A stretch of DNA of 27,698 nt from PBB1 sp031380885 (GTDB lineage: Bacteria > Pseudomonadota > Gammaproteobacteria > Burkholderiales > Burkholderiaceae_C), in NCBI GenBank assembly GCA_031380885.1, contig JANMXL010000063.1, positions 1-27,698 on the forward strand, in the 5' to 3' direction. Shown here piece after piece: positions 6,265-14,299 of this stretch. Every line of letters begins with the position of its first letter. Position 1 is the first letter of the stretch. The translations under genes were made by a program, and so were the position numbers. The notes beneath the pieces are model-generated. The model worked only from the letters and a program-made list of their open reading frames with translations, ran no database searches and was not told where the DNA came from.

Positions 6265-7904
6265 TGACCGAGCTACCGCCCCACCCGCTGCGCACGACGG
6301 CACTGATTGCCCTGCTGGTTTTGGCCACCGGGTGGGTGGGCAGCGGATGCGCCACCCGCGCAGATGCGCCGGGGTCAACGGGCGCCCCCTCTGGCAGCGC
6401 AACGCCGACTGCCAGCTCAGCAAACGCGGGCCGCATCGATCGATCAGGTGGGCGCGACGCGACTGCCCTCGTTGCACAGACGGCCGCTGCGGCCCCGGTC
6501 GACCCGGTGCGCCCTGGCGTGAGCGTGAACCTCAACGATGCGGCGGCGCAGACCGATCTCTGGGCCCGTGTACGGCGGGGCTTCAAGATGCCCGATCTCG
6601 ACACCGACCTGGTCCGTGAGCGCGAGCGCTGGTACGCGAGCCACCCCGACTACGTCGAGCGCATGACCACCCGCGGCAGCCGCTACCTGTTCCACATCGT
6701 CGAAGAGCTGGAAGCGCGCGGAATGCCGACCGAGCTGGCCCTGCTGCCCTTCATCGAAAGCGCCTTCAACCCGCAGGCGATCTCGTCGGCGAAGGCCTCG
6801 GGCATGTGGCAGTTCATGCCTGCCACCGGACGCGACTACGCGCTGACGCAGAACATCTTCCGCGACGATCGGCGCGATGTGCTCGCCTCGACCCGCGCCG
6901 CCCTCGATTACCTGCAGCGCCTGCATTCAATGTTCGGCGACTGGCACTTGGCACTGGCCGCCTACAACTGGGGCGAAGGCAGCGTACAGCGGGCAATTTC
7001 GCGCAATGCAAAAGCCGGCCTGCCCACCGACTACCTCAGCCTGAAGATGCCCGAAGAGACGCGCCATTACGTGCCCAAGCTGCAGGCGGTGAAGAACATC
7101 GTGTCCGCGCCGGAGGGCTTCGCACTCAGCCTGCCGGTTTTGGCCAATCACCCCTACTTCCTCGGCGTGCCGATCCAGCGCGACATCGACGTCGAGTTGG
7201 CCGCGCGGCTGGCCGGCGTGTCGCTCGACGAATTCAAAACGCTGAACCCGCAGATGAACAAACCGGTGATCCTGGCCGCCGGCACACCGCAGGTGCTGCT
7301 GCCCTACGACAACGCCAGCGCTTTCATCCGCAAGCTCTCCGAGCACCGCGCGCCGCTGGCCAGCTGGACCGCCTGGGTTGCACCGAAGACGATGCGGCCT
7401 GCCGACGCGGCACGCCAGGTCGGCATGAGCGAAGCCGCGCTGCGCGACGTCAACCGCATCCCGCCGCGCATGCTGGTCAAGGCCGGCTCGACTCTGCTGG
7501 TGCCGCGCAGCGAACAGCGCACCACCGATGTGGCCGAAAACGTGGCCGAAAACGCCATGATGCAACTGTCGCCCGACGTACCGCCGCGGCGCCGCGTGGT
7601 GCTCAAAGCCCGCAAAGCCGACACGGTGGCCAGCATCGCGCGTCGATATCGCGTCAGTGCGTCACAGGTGGCCGAATGGAATGCGGTCACGGCCATCGCT
7701 CGCTTCAAACCGGGTGCTGCCATCGTTGTCTACCAGCCTGCACGTCGAGCGGTCACCACCCGTGTTGCATCAACGCGGGCGAAAGCACCGGTGCGGGTGG
7801 CGGCAGCAGGCCATGGCAACTCGGTCAAAGGCGCAGCGCCGAAACGCGTGACGAAGATGCTGCCCGCCAGCACCCGCAAGTCATTGAAATTGGCGGCCAA
7901 GTAA
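6264..7904 (+). CDS. mltD: Membrane-bound lytic murein transglycosylase D, lipoprotein
   Basis: MltD cleaves the MurNAc-GlcNAc bond of peptidoglycan to give 1,6-anhydro ends. The 546-residue product starts with a lipoprotein signal (RTTALIALLVLATGWVGSGC), so it should be anchored in the outer membrane. The SLT domain follows, with the catalytic glutamate in LLPFIESAFNPQA, then SSAKASGMWQFMPATGRDY and LALAAYNWGEG, all family motifs. Two LysM-like wall-binding modules are visible in the C-terminal third, one near DAARQVGMSEAALRDVNRIP and one in DTVASIARRYRVSASQVAEW. The tail is basic. The ATG at 6264 overlaps the gloB TGA by one base; an in-frame ATG at 6246 would add six residues. A 12-base duplication encodes VAENVAEN between the LysM modules. 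Confidence 0.94.
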   Translation: MTELPPHPLRTTALIALLVLATGWVGSGCATRADAPGSTGAPSGSATPTASSANAGRIDRSGGRDATALVAQTAAAAPVDPVRPGVSVNLNDAAAQTDLWARVRRGFKMPDLDTDLVRERERWYASHPDYVERMTTRGSRYLFHIVEELEARGMPTELALLPFIESAFNPQAISSAKASGMWQFMPATGRDYALTQNIFRDDRRDVLASTRAALDYLQRLHSMFGDWHLALAAYNWGEGSVQRAISRNAKAGLPTDYLSLKMPEETRHYVPKLQAVKNIVSAPEGFALSLPVLANHPYFLGVPIQRDIDVELAARLAGVSLDEFKTLNPQMNKPVILAAGTPQVLLPYDNASAFIRKLSEHRAPLASWTAWVAPKTMRPADAARQVGMSEAALRDVNRIPPRMLVKAGSTLLVPRSEQRTTDVAENVAENAMMQLSPDVPPRRRVVLKARKADTVASIARRYRVSASQVAEWNAVTAIARFKPGAAIVVYQPARRAVTTRVASTRAKAPVRVAAAGHGNSVKGAAPKRVTKMLPASTRKSLKLAAK

Positions 7905-7939
7905 GGCGCACCGCGCCCACCCGACGGGCTGCTGTGCCG

Positions 7940-8338
7940 TCAGCCGCCGGAAAACAGCAGCGCGATGTTGACGGCCAGCGCCGCCCCCCACACGAGGCTG
8001 CGCAGGCCGGCCCGGTCGGCCAGATACAGCGCGACATAGACGCTGCGCAGCAAGATGAAGCCGACCGCCAGCACATCGATGCGATGTTGCGGCGCACCGA
8101 TCTGCTGCGCCCACAGCAGCGCGCCGATGAAGAACGGCAGCGCCTCGAAGCAATTCGCCTGCGCCGCGTTGGCGCGCAAGCGCCAGCCCTGCTGGCGAGA
8201 CAGCCATTCGCGCGGGTGGTTGTTGTCGTAGCCGCCGTCGGACGCGGGCTTGGCAAAGGCGCCCCACTTGGCGACGCCGGCACAGACGATCGGCATCACG
8301 GCCGCGCTCAGGATGCACCACGTGCTGATGTTCGTCAT
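7940..8338 (-). CDS. MAPEG family membrane protein
   Basis: The 132-residue product has four hydrophobic stretches and the pattern of bacterial MAPEG proteins, a family that includes membrane glutathione transferases. Features are an N-terminal helix, a polar loop with DGGYDNNHPREWL and RQQGWRLRANAAQANCFEALPFF, and FILLRSVYVALYLADR. The RANAAQxNxFE segment is the best family marker. Whether it conjugates glutathione is unknown. The ATG at 8338 has GGAG upstream. It follows recR by 24 bases on the same strand and probably ends the dnaX-ybaB-recR transcript; it converges with mltD across 35 bases. Confidence 0.85.
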   Translation of the reverse strand: MTNISTWCILSAAVMPIVCAGVAKWGAFAKPASDGGYDNNHPREWLSRQQGWRLRANAAQANCFEALPFFIGALLWAQQIGAPQHRIDVLAVGFILLRSVYVALYLADRAGLRSLVWGAALAVNIALLFSGG

Positions 8339-8362
8339 GGCAAGTTCTCCGCTAAGCAGTGT

Positions 8363-8950
8363 TCAACGGCGATCGACCAGTGCATGCGCGATCGTGCCCA
8401 GGTCGACGTACTCGAGTTCGCTGCCCACCGGCACCCCGCGCGACAGCCGCGTCACCCGCAGGCCACGCGCCTTCAATGACTCGCTGACCGCATGCGCGGT
8501 CGCTTCGCCTTCGGCGGTGAAGTTGGTGGCGACGATCACCTCCTCGACGCCCTCTTCAGCGGCACGGTTCAGCAGCGCCTGCAACCCGATGTCGTGCACC
8601 CCGATGCCATCGAGCGGGCTCAATCGGCCCATCAGCACGAAGTAGTAGCCGCGGTAGCTGCCGGTGCGCTCCATCGCCGACTGGTCAGCCGGCGTCTCGA
8701 CCACGCACAGCAGCCGCGCATCGCGCTGGCCGTCGGCGCAGATGCCACAGACCTCGCTTTCGGTGAAGGTGTGGCAGCGCGCGCAATGCCGCACATTGGC
8801 CACCGCCGCCTGCAGCGACAGCGCCAGCCGCTGCGCGCCGCTGCGGTCGTGCTGGAGCAGGTGCAAAGCCATGCGCCGCGCCGACTTCTCGCCGACACCA
8901 GGCAAGCGGCGCAAGGCATCGACCAACGCGTCGAGTGCAGGTTCTGACAC
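8363..8950 (-). CDS. recR: Recombination mediator protein RecR
   Basis: RecR works with RecO and RecF to load RecA on SSB-coated gaps. The 195-residue product has the helix-hairpin-helix LRRLPGVGEKSARRMALHLL, a four-cysteine zinc finger (CARCHTFTESEVCGIC) and a Toprim domain with VVETPADQSAMERTG and GIGVHDIGLQALL, ending in ELEYVDLGTIAHALVDRR. These are full-length RecR features. The start is a GTG at 8950, giving MSEPALDALVDALRR; the frame continues upstream to 8998 through the palindromic element, but that extension has no family match, and a second GTG at 8959 is possible. It lies downstream of ybaB, separated by about 115 bases. Confidence 0.96.
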   Translation of the reverse strand: MSEPALDALVDALRRLPGVGEKSARRMALHLLQHDRSGAQRLALSLQAAVANVRHCARCHTFTESEVCGICADGQRDARLLCVVETPADQSAMERTGSYRGYYFVLMGRLSPLDGIGVHDIGLQALLNRAAEEGVEEVIVATNFTAEGEATAHAVSESLKARGLRVTRLSRGVPVGSELEYVDLGTIAHALVDRR

Positions 8951-8964
8951 TACGGCCACCGCCG

Positions 8965-9045
8965 GGCCGCCCCAAGGCGGCCGAGCCCCAAGGGCCACGA
9001 AGGGGCCCCTGCGTGGTCCTTGGGGTGGAGACGCGGCGAAGCCGC
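8965..9045. repeat. Three-hairpin palindromic element between ybaB and recR
   Basis: Three inverted repeats are packed side by side. The first is GGCCGCC/GGCGGCC (8965-8971 with 8976-8982, four-base loop). The second spans 8986-9025: CCCCAAGGGCCACG pairs with CGTGGTCCTTGGGG using one G-U pair, around an inner palindrome AGGGGCCCCT. The third is GCGGC/GCCGC (9033-9037 with 9041-9045, GAA loop). No T-run follows, so it is not a typical terminator. Being transcribed within the dnaX-ybaB-recR unit, it would fold in the mRNA just before recR. It resembles dispersed intergenic repeats of high-GC Burkholderiales, which cannot be confirmed here. Confidence 0.7.
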
Positions 9046-9065
9046 AAGCCTGGGGGCCAACATTT

Positions 9066-9392
9066 CTAAAACGGAAACTTCATTCCAGGTGGCAGCGGCA
9101 TGCCGGCGGTCAGCCTGCCCATCTTTTCCTGCGACACCTCTTCAGCGCGGCGCAGGCCGTCGTTGAACGCGGCAGCCACCAAATCTTCGAGCATGTCCTT
9201 GTCGTCGGCCAGCAGGCTGGGGTCGATGGCGATGCGCTTGACGTCGTGCTTGCAGGTCATCGTCACCTTGACCAGACCGGCGCCAGACTGGCCCTCGACC
9301 TCGATCGATCCCAACTCGTCCTGCGCCTTTTTCAAGTTGTCCTGCATCGCCTGGGCCTGCTTCATCAAGCCGGCCAGCTGGTTCTTCATCAT
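9066..9392 (-). CDS. ybaB: YbaB/EbfC family nucleoid-associated protein
   Basis: YbaB/EbfC proteins are small dimeric DNA-binding proteins, usually encoded between dnaX and recR. The 108-residue product starts MMKNQLAGLMKQAQAMQDNL, continues KKAQDELGSIEVEGQSGAG and LVKVTMTCKHDVKRIAID, and ends GRLTAGMPLPPGMKFPF. All of these are family hallmarks and the length is typical. The ATG at 9392 has GAAGGAG upstream; the next codon is also ATG. The gene is 50 bases downstream of dnaX and precedes the palindromic element and recR. A recombination or nucleoid role follows from the family, not from this sequence. Confidence 0.96.
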   Translation of the reverse strand: MMKNQLAGLMKQAQAMQDNLKKAQDELGSIEVEGQSGAGLVKVTMTCKHDVKRIAIDPSLLADDKDMLEDLVAAAFNDGLRRAEEVSQEKMGRLTAGMPLPPGMKFPF

Positions 9393-9442
9393 GGGGTTGT
9401 CTCCTTCGTGGACATCAAGGGGTGTTTGTTGTGTGCGCCGTA

Positions 9443-11251
9443 TTACAGGTACTTGACCGAACCGGGCACGATGCGCGCACCGCTGTACTGCGCCATCAGC
9501 GTACGAACGATCGGGTCGTCGGCAATCATCTGTTCGGCCTCGTTCTGTCGGCGCAGGCGCTCAGCACTGGCGCGCATCGCCGGGGTGTCCTGCGCCGTAC
9601 CGGCCTGCACATCGAGCTTCAGCGGTGCGCCCCGGTGCAGCACCAGTGCGGCTTCCAGCTTGTTGCGCTGCGCAGGGGAACGCAGCGTGTCGCGCTCGAC
9701 CTGCAGCACCCACCGCGGCGGTGATGCGTCGTCGTCGATGCGCACGCACTGCGACTGCATCGCCAGCTCGCGCACCATCGCCGCAATGCTGCCGGCTTGC
9801 GTCATTGCCTGCACGACTTCCGCCCAGCGGTCGCCGAGCGGCGTGGCGATCAAGTCAGCGGCTTCAGGCGACGCCAACGCCACGTCGAGCAAACTGGGCG
9901 CCACTGACTCGCTGGCCGCAGGCGCAGGGACTGGCGCAGCAACGGCTGCGGCAACTGTGGTCACCTCGTCGTCCCACGGGGCATCGACCCACGGGGGTGG
10001 CGTCGGTTCAGACACATGGGGAGGTGGCGATGGCACCACGGGCGGCATCGCCGCGCGGGCGGGTGCCGGCGACCGGGCCAGTGCGGCCGAGGCCGTCGAT
10101 TTCGCAGCTGTTGCCGCCTTGACTGCCACCGGCTCGACCGCACGCGTGCCCGCCGACGGGCCGAAGGCCAGCATGCGCAGCAGCACCATCACCAGGCCGC
10201 TGTGTTCGTCAGGCGCCAGTGCCAGTTCGGCACGGCCGTGCAGCGCCATGCTGTAGAACAGTTGCGTCTGGTCGGCCGCCAGCCGCGACGCCATCCGCAC
10301 GGCAGCGACCGCATCGGCATCGCTGGCATCAAGCGCATCGGGCACCGCCTGCGCCACCGCCATCTGCTGCAGCAGCTCGGCCATCTCCTCGAGCGTGCCG
10401 CGGGCCGACAGGCCCAACGCCCGCAGCGCATCGGCTTCGGCCAGCAGCGCGGCACCGTTGCCGTCGGCCAGTGCCTCGATCAATCGGATGGCGTGGCGGC
10501 GATCGACCGCACCCAGCATCTCGCGCACGCCGACTTCGAGCAGGGCACCACCGCCAAACGCCACCGCCTGGTCGGTGATCGACAGCGCGTCACGCATCGA
10601 GCCGCGTGCCGCCCGCGCCAGCAGGCGCAATGCACCGGCCTCCGCAGCGATGCCCTCGTCGGCCAGCACCTTCGCGAGGTGTTCCTGCAAGGTGTGCAGC
10701 CCCATCGGCCGCAAGTTGAACTGCAGGCAGCGCGACAGCACCGTGGGCAGCATCTTGTCGGGCTCGGTGGTGGCCAGCACGAACTTCAGGTAGTCGGGTG
10801 GCTCTTCCAGCGTTTTCAGCAGTGCGTTGAACGAGTCGCGCGTCAGCTGGTGCGCCTCGTCGATCATGAACACCTTGAAGCGGCCCACGGTCGGTTTGTA
10901 GGCAGCGCGCTCGATCAGGTCGCGGATCTCGTCAATGCCGCGGTTGCTGGCGGCGTCGAGCTCCATGTAGTCGATGAAACGGTCGGCATCGATGTCGCGG
11001 CAGGCATTGCACACGCCACACGGGTGCGCGGTGACACCGCCTTGGCCGTCGGCACCGGTGCAGTTCAGCGCCTTGGCCAGAATGCGCGACACCGTCGTCT
11101 TGCCGACGCCGCGCGTGCCGGTGAACAGGTAGGCATGGTGCAGCCGCCCCTGCGTCAGCGCATTCGACAGCGCCTGCACCACGTGTTCCTGCCCGACCAG
11201 CGTGTCGAAATTGCGCGGTCGGTATTTGCGGGCCAGCACCAGATAACTCAT
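9443..11251 (-). CDS. dnaX: DNA polymerase III subunit tau/gamma
   Basis: DnaX is the AAA+ motor of the clamp loader; tau also links polymerase cores and DnaB. The 602-residue product starts MSYLVLARKYRPRNFDTLVG and has Walker A GTRGVGKT (45-52), a zinc-binding cluster with Cys78, Cys81 and Cys84, Walker B VFMIDEAH (127-134) and LLKTLEEPP. A low-complexity Ala/Pro linker follows (about 385-460), then a C-terminal tau region. No A-rich slippery sequence of the E. coli gamma-frameshift kind is visible, so tau may be the only product. The ATG at 11251 has no Shine-Dalgarno and lies six bases from a -10-like hexamer. It leads the dnaX-ybaB-recR unit. Confidence 0.97.
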   Translation of the reverse strand: MSYLVLARKYRPRNFDTLVGQEHVVQALSNALTQGRLHHAYLFTGTRGVGKTTVSRILAKALNCTGADGQGGVTAHPCGVCNACRDIDADRFIDYMELDAASNRGIDEIRDLIERAAYKPTVGRFKVFMIDEAHQLTRDSFNALLKTLEEPPDYLKFVLATTEPDKMLPTVLSRCLQFNLRPMGLHTLQEHLAKVLADEGIAAEAGALRLLARAARGSMRDALSITDQAVAFGGGALLEVGVREMLGAVDRRHAIRLIEALADGNGAALLAEADALRALGLSARGTLEEMAELLQQMAVAQAVPDALDASDADAVAAVRMASRLAADQTQLFYSMALHGRAELALAPDEHSGLVMVLLRMLAFGPSAGTRAVEPVAVKAATAAKSTASAALARSPAPARAAMPPVVPSPPPHVSEPTPPPWVDAPWDDEVTTVAAAVAAPVPAPAASESVAPSLLDVALASPEAADLIATPLGDRWAEVVQAMTQAGSIAAMVRELAMQSQCVRIDDDASPPRWVLQVERDTLRSPAQRNKLEAALVLHRGAPLKLDVQAGTAQDTPAMRASAERLRRQNEAEQMIADDPIVRTLMAQYSGARIVPGSVKYL

Positions 11252-11257
11252 CGAACG

Positions 11258-11285
11258 ATTCTAGAAGCCCGACAGCCCGTGTCCC
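11258..11285 (-). promoter_or_regulatory. Possible dnaX promoter
   Basis: On the minus strand GGGACA (11285-11280; four of six matches to TTGACA) and TAGAAT (11263-11258; five of six to TATAAT) are 16 bases apart. The -10 ends six bases before the dnaX ATG, so transcription would begin about at the start codon. This would make the mRNA leaderless, consistent with the missing ribosome binding site. Confidence 0.35.
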
Positions 11286-11306
11286 TTCGCCGCACAGGGC
11301 CTGCCG

Positions 11307-11312
11307 GATAAT
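11307..11312 (+). promoter_or_regulatory. Possible -10 box for the PurM-like gene
   Basis: GATAAT matches the -10 consensus at five of six bases in an otherwise GC-rich divergent intergenic region, about 70 bases before the PurM-like start. No good -35 is seen. Confidence 0.25.
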
Positions 11313-11382
11313 CCGACAGCATCCACCGCTGCAGCCTCGCGCCGCGCCCTCTGCGCCCTCTGCGGCACACCCGCCCCGACCC

Positions 11383-12522
11383 ATGACCACGACCCCACCC
11401 TCCGCGCCCGACCACGGCACGCTCAGCTACGAACAATCGGGCGTCAACTACGACCTGATCGACCCGCTGAAGGTTGCCGCCCAGCGTGCAGCCGCCGCCA
11501 CCGGCGCCCACCTCGCGGCGCACGGCTTCAGCGAAGTGACCGCGTCGCGCGGCGAGTCGGCTTATGTGGTCGACGTCGGCCCGTTCTACCTGGCCAGCAT
11601 CGTCGAATGCCTGGGCTCGAAATCACTGGTGGCCGACGAGATGCAGCGCCTCACCGGCCGCAGCCACTACGACGCGATCGCGCAGGACACCATCGCGATG
11701 GCGATCAACGACCTGATCACCGTCGGCGCCACGCCGCTGGTGGTGCAGGCCTACTGGGCCGCGGGCGGCTCCGACTGGTTCGGCGACACGCAGCGCGCGC
11801 AGGCACTGGTGGCCGGCTGGAAAGCTGCCTGCGACCGCTGCGGCGTGGCCTGGGGCGGCGGCGAGACGCCGGCGCTGGCGGGCATCGTCGAAGCCGGCCG
11901 CATCGACCTGGCCGCCTCGTGCACCGGGCTGATCAATCCGAAAGAGCGGCTGTCGGTCGGCGACAAGCTGGCGCCGGGCGATGCCATCGTGCTGCTGGCC
12001 TCGAGCGGCATCCACGCCAACGGCCTGAGCCTCGCGCGCAAGCTGGTCGAACGCCTGCCACAGGGCTACCTGACCCCGGTCGAGCCCGGCGTTTCAACGC
12101 TGACCTACGGCGACGCGCTGCTGGCGCCGACGGTGCTGTATTCGCCTGTCACCGAAGCACTCTACAAAGCCGGCATCACGCCGCACTACTGCGCCAACAT
12201 CACCGGCCACGGCTGGCGCAAGCTGTTGCGCCACCCGGCGGCACACACCTACCGGATCCATACCGTGCCGGAGGTGCCGCCGGTGCTGAAATTCATCCAG
12301 CGGCATGCTCAACAAGACGACATGGAGGCCTACAGCACGCTGAACATGGGGGCAGGCTTTGCACTGTTCGTGCCGGCCGACCAGGCCGAGCGCACCGTGG
12401 CCGTGGCTGAAGTGCAGGGCGTGCGCGCCTGGGTGGTCGGCCGGATTGAAGCTGGCCCGAAACGCCTGTTGATCGAACCGCTGGGCCTGCAATTCGGCGA
12501 CGACGCGCTGCAGCTGCGCTGA
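11383..12522 (+). CDS. Divergent PurM-like protein (AIR synthase family)
   Basis: The 379-residue product has the PurM two-domain layout. AIR synthase converts FGAM to AIR in purine synthesis using ATP. Visible motifs are LSYEQSGVNYD (14-24), AQDTIAMAINDLITVGATPL, the GGGETPALAGIV segment (158-169), LLASSGIHANGLSLARKL, ANITGHGWRKLLRH and TLNMGAGFALFV. These align with PurM motifs, but several differ from the usual form: GGETAEMPG is replaced by GGGETPALAG and the N-terminal glycine-rich GGFGG stretch is absent (SEVTASRGESAYVVDVGPFY instead). It may be a divergent AIR synthase or a paralogue with another ATP-dependent role. It is divergent from dnaX and upstream of the SRP RNA gene. The ATG at 11383 lacks a clear ribosome binding site. 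Confidence 0.8.
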   Translation: MTTTPPSAPDHGTLSYEQSGVNYDLIDPLKVAAQRAAAATGAHLAAHGFSEVTASRGESAYVVDVGPFYLASIVECLGSKSLVADEMQRLTGRSHYDAIAQDTIAMAINDLITVGATPLVVQAYWAAGGSDWFGDTQRAQALVAGWKAACDRCGVAWGGGETPALAGIVEAGRIDLAASCTGLINPKERLSVGDKLAPGDAIVLLASSGIHANGLSLARKLVERLPQGYLTPVEPGVSTLTYGDALLAPTVLYSPVTEALYKAGITPHYCANITGHGWRKLLRHPAAHTYRIHTVPEVPPVLKFIQRHAQQDDMEAYSTLNMGAGFALFVPADQAERTVAVAEVQGVRAWVVGRIEAGPKRLLIEPLGLQFGDDALQLR

Positions 12523-12554
12523 CCTTGCACCCAGCCCGGGGCACCACGGGCACC

Positions 12555-12560
12555 TACAAT
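12555..12560 (+). promoter_or_regulatory. -10 box of the SRP RNA gene
   Basis: TACAAT matches TATAAT at five of six bases and ends five bases before the predicted RNA 5' end. A TTGCAC (12525-12530) lies too far upstream (24 bases) to be a standard -35. Confidence 0.5.
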
Positions 12561-12564
12561 CGTC

Positions 12565-12663
12565 GGTGACGGGCCTCCCCGCATGGAAGCGCGGCCAACC
12601 GGGTCAGGTCGGGAACGAAGCAGCCCCAACCGTTGTGACCAGTGCCGGGGTCAGGCTCGTCAC
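12565..12663 (+). ncRNA. ffs: 4.5S / signal recognition particle RNA, small bacterial type
   Basis: SRP RNA binds Ffh and guides ribosomes making membrane proteins to FtsY. The conserved apical domain is visible: GGTCAGGTCGGGAACGAAGC, with the GGAA tetraloop closed by TCG/CGA, followed by AGCC. The ends pair as a long stem: GGTGACGGGCCT at 12565-12576 with AGGCTCGTCACC at 12652-12663, using one G-U pair. The length of about 99 bases fits the small bacterial class. A TACAAT -10 box lies directly upstream. In related bacteria this gene often sits near dnaX, as here. The exact ends are judged from the stem only. Confidence 0.93.
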
Positions 12664-12785
12664 CTTTAGCTCGGAACTGCACGGGCCTATGCCGATGGCG
12701 ACAGACCACGCTCTGGCGGCCGTCTCCACCGTGGCGGGCATCCGCAGCGCACTGATGGTGGCCCATCAACGGCGCCGCAGGCCAC

Positions 12786-13175
12786 TCACTCGTACTTCAG
12801 GTATGCGTACCGCACATCTTCCGGCGTGCCCTCTAGCGCCGAGCCGGGCTGCTTCGCCGGCTGCCACATCACCACTTCCTCGATCTTCTGCGCCAGTTCG
12901 AAGTCCTTGTTGGTGATGCCCTTGGCGCTGTGGGTCATCAGCTTGACGGTGACCGAGGGGTACGACACCTCGAGGTCGGGGTGGTGCCAGGCGGCTTCGG
13001 CCAGGTGGCCGATGGCATTGACGACCATCAGCGTGCCTTTCCAGCCGCTGGTCTGGTACTGGCGGCTGATGTGTCCATCTTCGTGAGCCCAGGTCGGCAG
13101 GTCCTGCTGCAAACGGGTCGCAATCTCGCCGACGGTGTAGACCTCGTCGGGGGTCTTCTGATGCCAGGTGCTCAT
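12786..13175 (-). CDS. phhB: 4a-hydroxytetrahydrobiopterin dehydratase (pterin-4a-carbinolamine dehydratase)
   Basis: This enzyme dehydrates the 4a-carbinolamine formed by aromatic amino acid hydroxylases, helping recycle tetrahydrobiopterin or a related pterin. The 129-residue product shows the family pattern: WKGTLMVVNAIGHLAEAAW, then HHPDLEVSYPSVTVKLMTH and a DFELAQKIE helix. The HHPD histidines are the catalytic pair and the THSAKGIT turn is typical. The N-terminus is somewhat longer than in the shortest PCDs. The ATG at 13175 is preceded by GAGGAG; the frame continues to 13220 without support. No phenylalanine hydroxylase gene is near, so the partner is unknown. The 122 bases between it and the SRP RNA gene hold nothing I recognise. 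Confidence 0.9.
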   Translation of the reverse strand: MSTWHQKTPDEVYTVGEIATRLQQDLPTWAHEDGHISRQYQTSGWKGTLMVVNAIGHLAEAAWHHPDLEVSYPSVTVKLMTHSAKGITNKDFELAQKIEEVVMWQPAKQPGSALEGTPEDVRYAYLKYE

Positions 13176-13319
13176 GGTCTGCTCCTCTGTGGATGGGCGT
13201 CGAAGATATTCGCACGACACCGCATGCCCGCGCCGCCAGCGGGTCTACACGTTGGCGCACCCGGCTACGATCGACCGCGACTCCCCGCTCGCAAACCCGA
13301 TACCTCGAAAGACCCCCTG

Positions 13320-14267
13320 ATGGCCTCCAGCCTGCTCGCCCTGATCGACGACATCGCCACCGTACTCGACGACGTTGCCTTGCTGACCAAGGTTGCGGCG
13401 AAGAAGACCGCCGGTGTGCTGGGCGACGATCTGGCGCTGAACGCGCAGCAGGTGTCGGGTGTCAATGCCGATCGCGAACTGCCGGTGGTCTGGGCGGTGG
13501 CCAAAGGCTCGGCGATGAACAAGGCGATCCTGGTGCCGGCGGCGCTGGTCATCAGCGCCTTCGCGCCGTGGGCGGTGACGCCGCTGCTGATGGTGGGCGG
13601 CCTCTTCCTCTGCTACGAAGGCTTCGAAAAGCTGGCACACAAGTTCCTGCACGACGCGGCCGACGACGCGGCCCGCCAGGCCGAGGTACTGCAGGCGCTG
13701 TCGAAGACGGCAGTGGACCTGGTCGCGTTCGAGAAGGACAAGATCAAGGGCGCGGTGCGCACCGACTTCATCCTGTCTGGGGAAATCATCGTGATCACGC
13801 TGGGCACGGTGCAGGACTCTCCTTTCATCACCCAACTGACGGTGCTGGTCGGCATTGCGGTCGCGATGACGATCGGCGTCTACGGCGTGGTGGCAGGCAT
13901 CGTCAAGCTCGATGACCTGGGGCTGTGGCTCACGAAGCGCCCGGGCAGCAGCGCCCGCGCGGCGCTGCAACACCGCGTCGGCGCGGCGATCCTGAAGGCT
14001 GCGCCCTGGTTGATGCGCGCGCTCACGGTGGTCGGCACCGCGGCGATGTTCCTGGTGGGCGGCGGGATCCTGACGCACGGCCTCGCGGTGTTGCACCACG
14101 CGATCGAGGCGCTGGCCGAGCGGGTCACCGATCAACTCGGCGGATTCGTCGGCGCGGTGCTGCCGACGCTGCTCGACGGGGTGGTGGGCGTGGTGGCCGG
14201 GGCGCTGGTACTGGTTGGTGTCAGCATCGGCCGCAAGCTGCTGGCCAAGCCGACGCTTGCCCGATGA
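13320..14267 (+). CDS. DUF808 (YedI-like) inner membrane protein
   Basis: The 315-residue product matches the DUF808/YedI family of predicted inner membrane proteins of unknown function. Recognisable segments are the N-terminal SLLALIDDIATVLDDVALL, KVAAKKTAGVLGDDLALNAQ, then VGGLFLCYEGFEKLAHK and EKDKIKGAVRTDFILSGEII. Several hydrophobic stretches follow (about residues 75-95, 165-195, 235-260 and 285-305). No catalytic residues are evident. The ATG at 13320 has only a weak AAAGA upstream. It is divergent from the pterin dehydratase and converges with the FKBP gene with a 32-base gap. Family assignment is firm, function unknown. Confidence 0.88.
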   Translation: MASSLLALIDDIATVLDDVALLTKVAAKKTAGVLGDDLALNAQQVSGVNADRELPVVWAVAKGSAMNKAILVPAALVISAFAPWAVTPLLMVGGLFLCYEGFEKLAHKFLHDAADDAARQAEVLQALSKTAVDLVAFEKDKIKGAVRTDFILSGEIIVITLGTVQDSPFITQLTVLVGIAVAMTIGVYGVVAGIVKLDDLGLWLTKRPGSSARAALQHRVGAAILKAAPWLMRALTVVGTAAMFLVGGGILTHGLAVLHHAIEALAERVTDQLGGFVGAVLPTLLDGVVGVVAGALVLVGVSIGRKLLAKPTLAR

Positions 14268-14299
14268 GGAGCTGCGTCAGCGTGCCGTGCCGTCGCCCG

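Noticed and set aside
7513..7560. Twelve-base direct duplication in mltD encoding VAENVAEN
   Set aside because: A small in-frame linker duplication between LysM modules, not a functional repeat.
6806..8479. A long plus-strand frame overlapping mltD and the MAPEG and recR genes
   Set aside because: It runs through three well-supported genes in the wrong frame or strand and has no recognisable domain.
10016..11311. A long plus-strand open frame antisense to dnaX
   Set aside because: Low-complexity, Arg/Gln/His-rich translation with no motif; the opposite strand is unmistakable dnaX.
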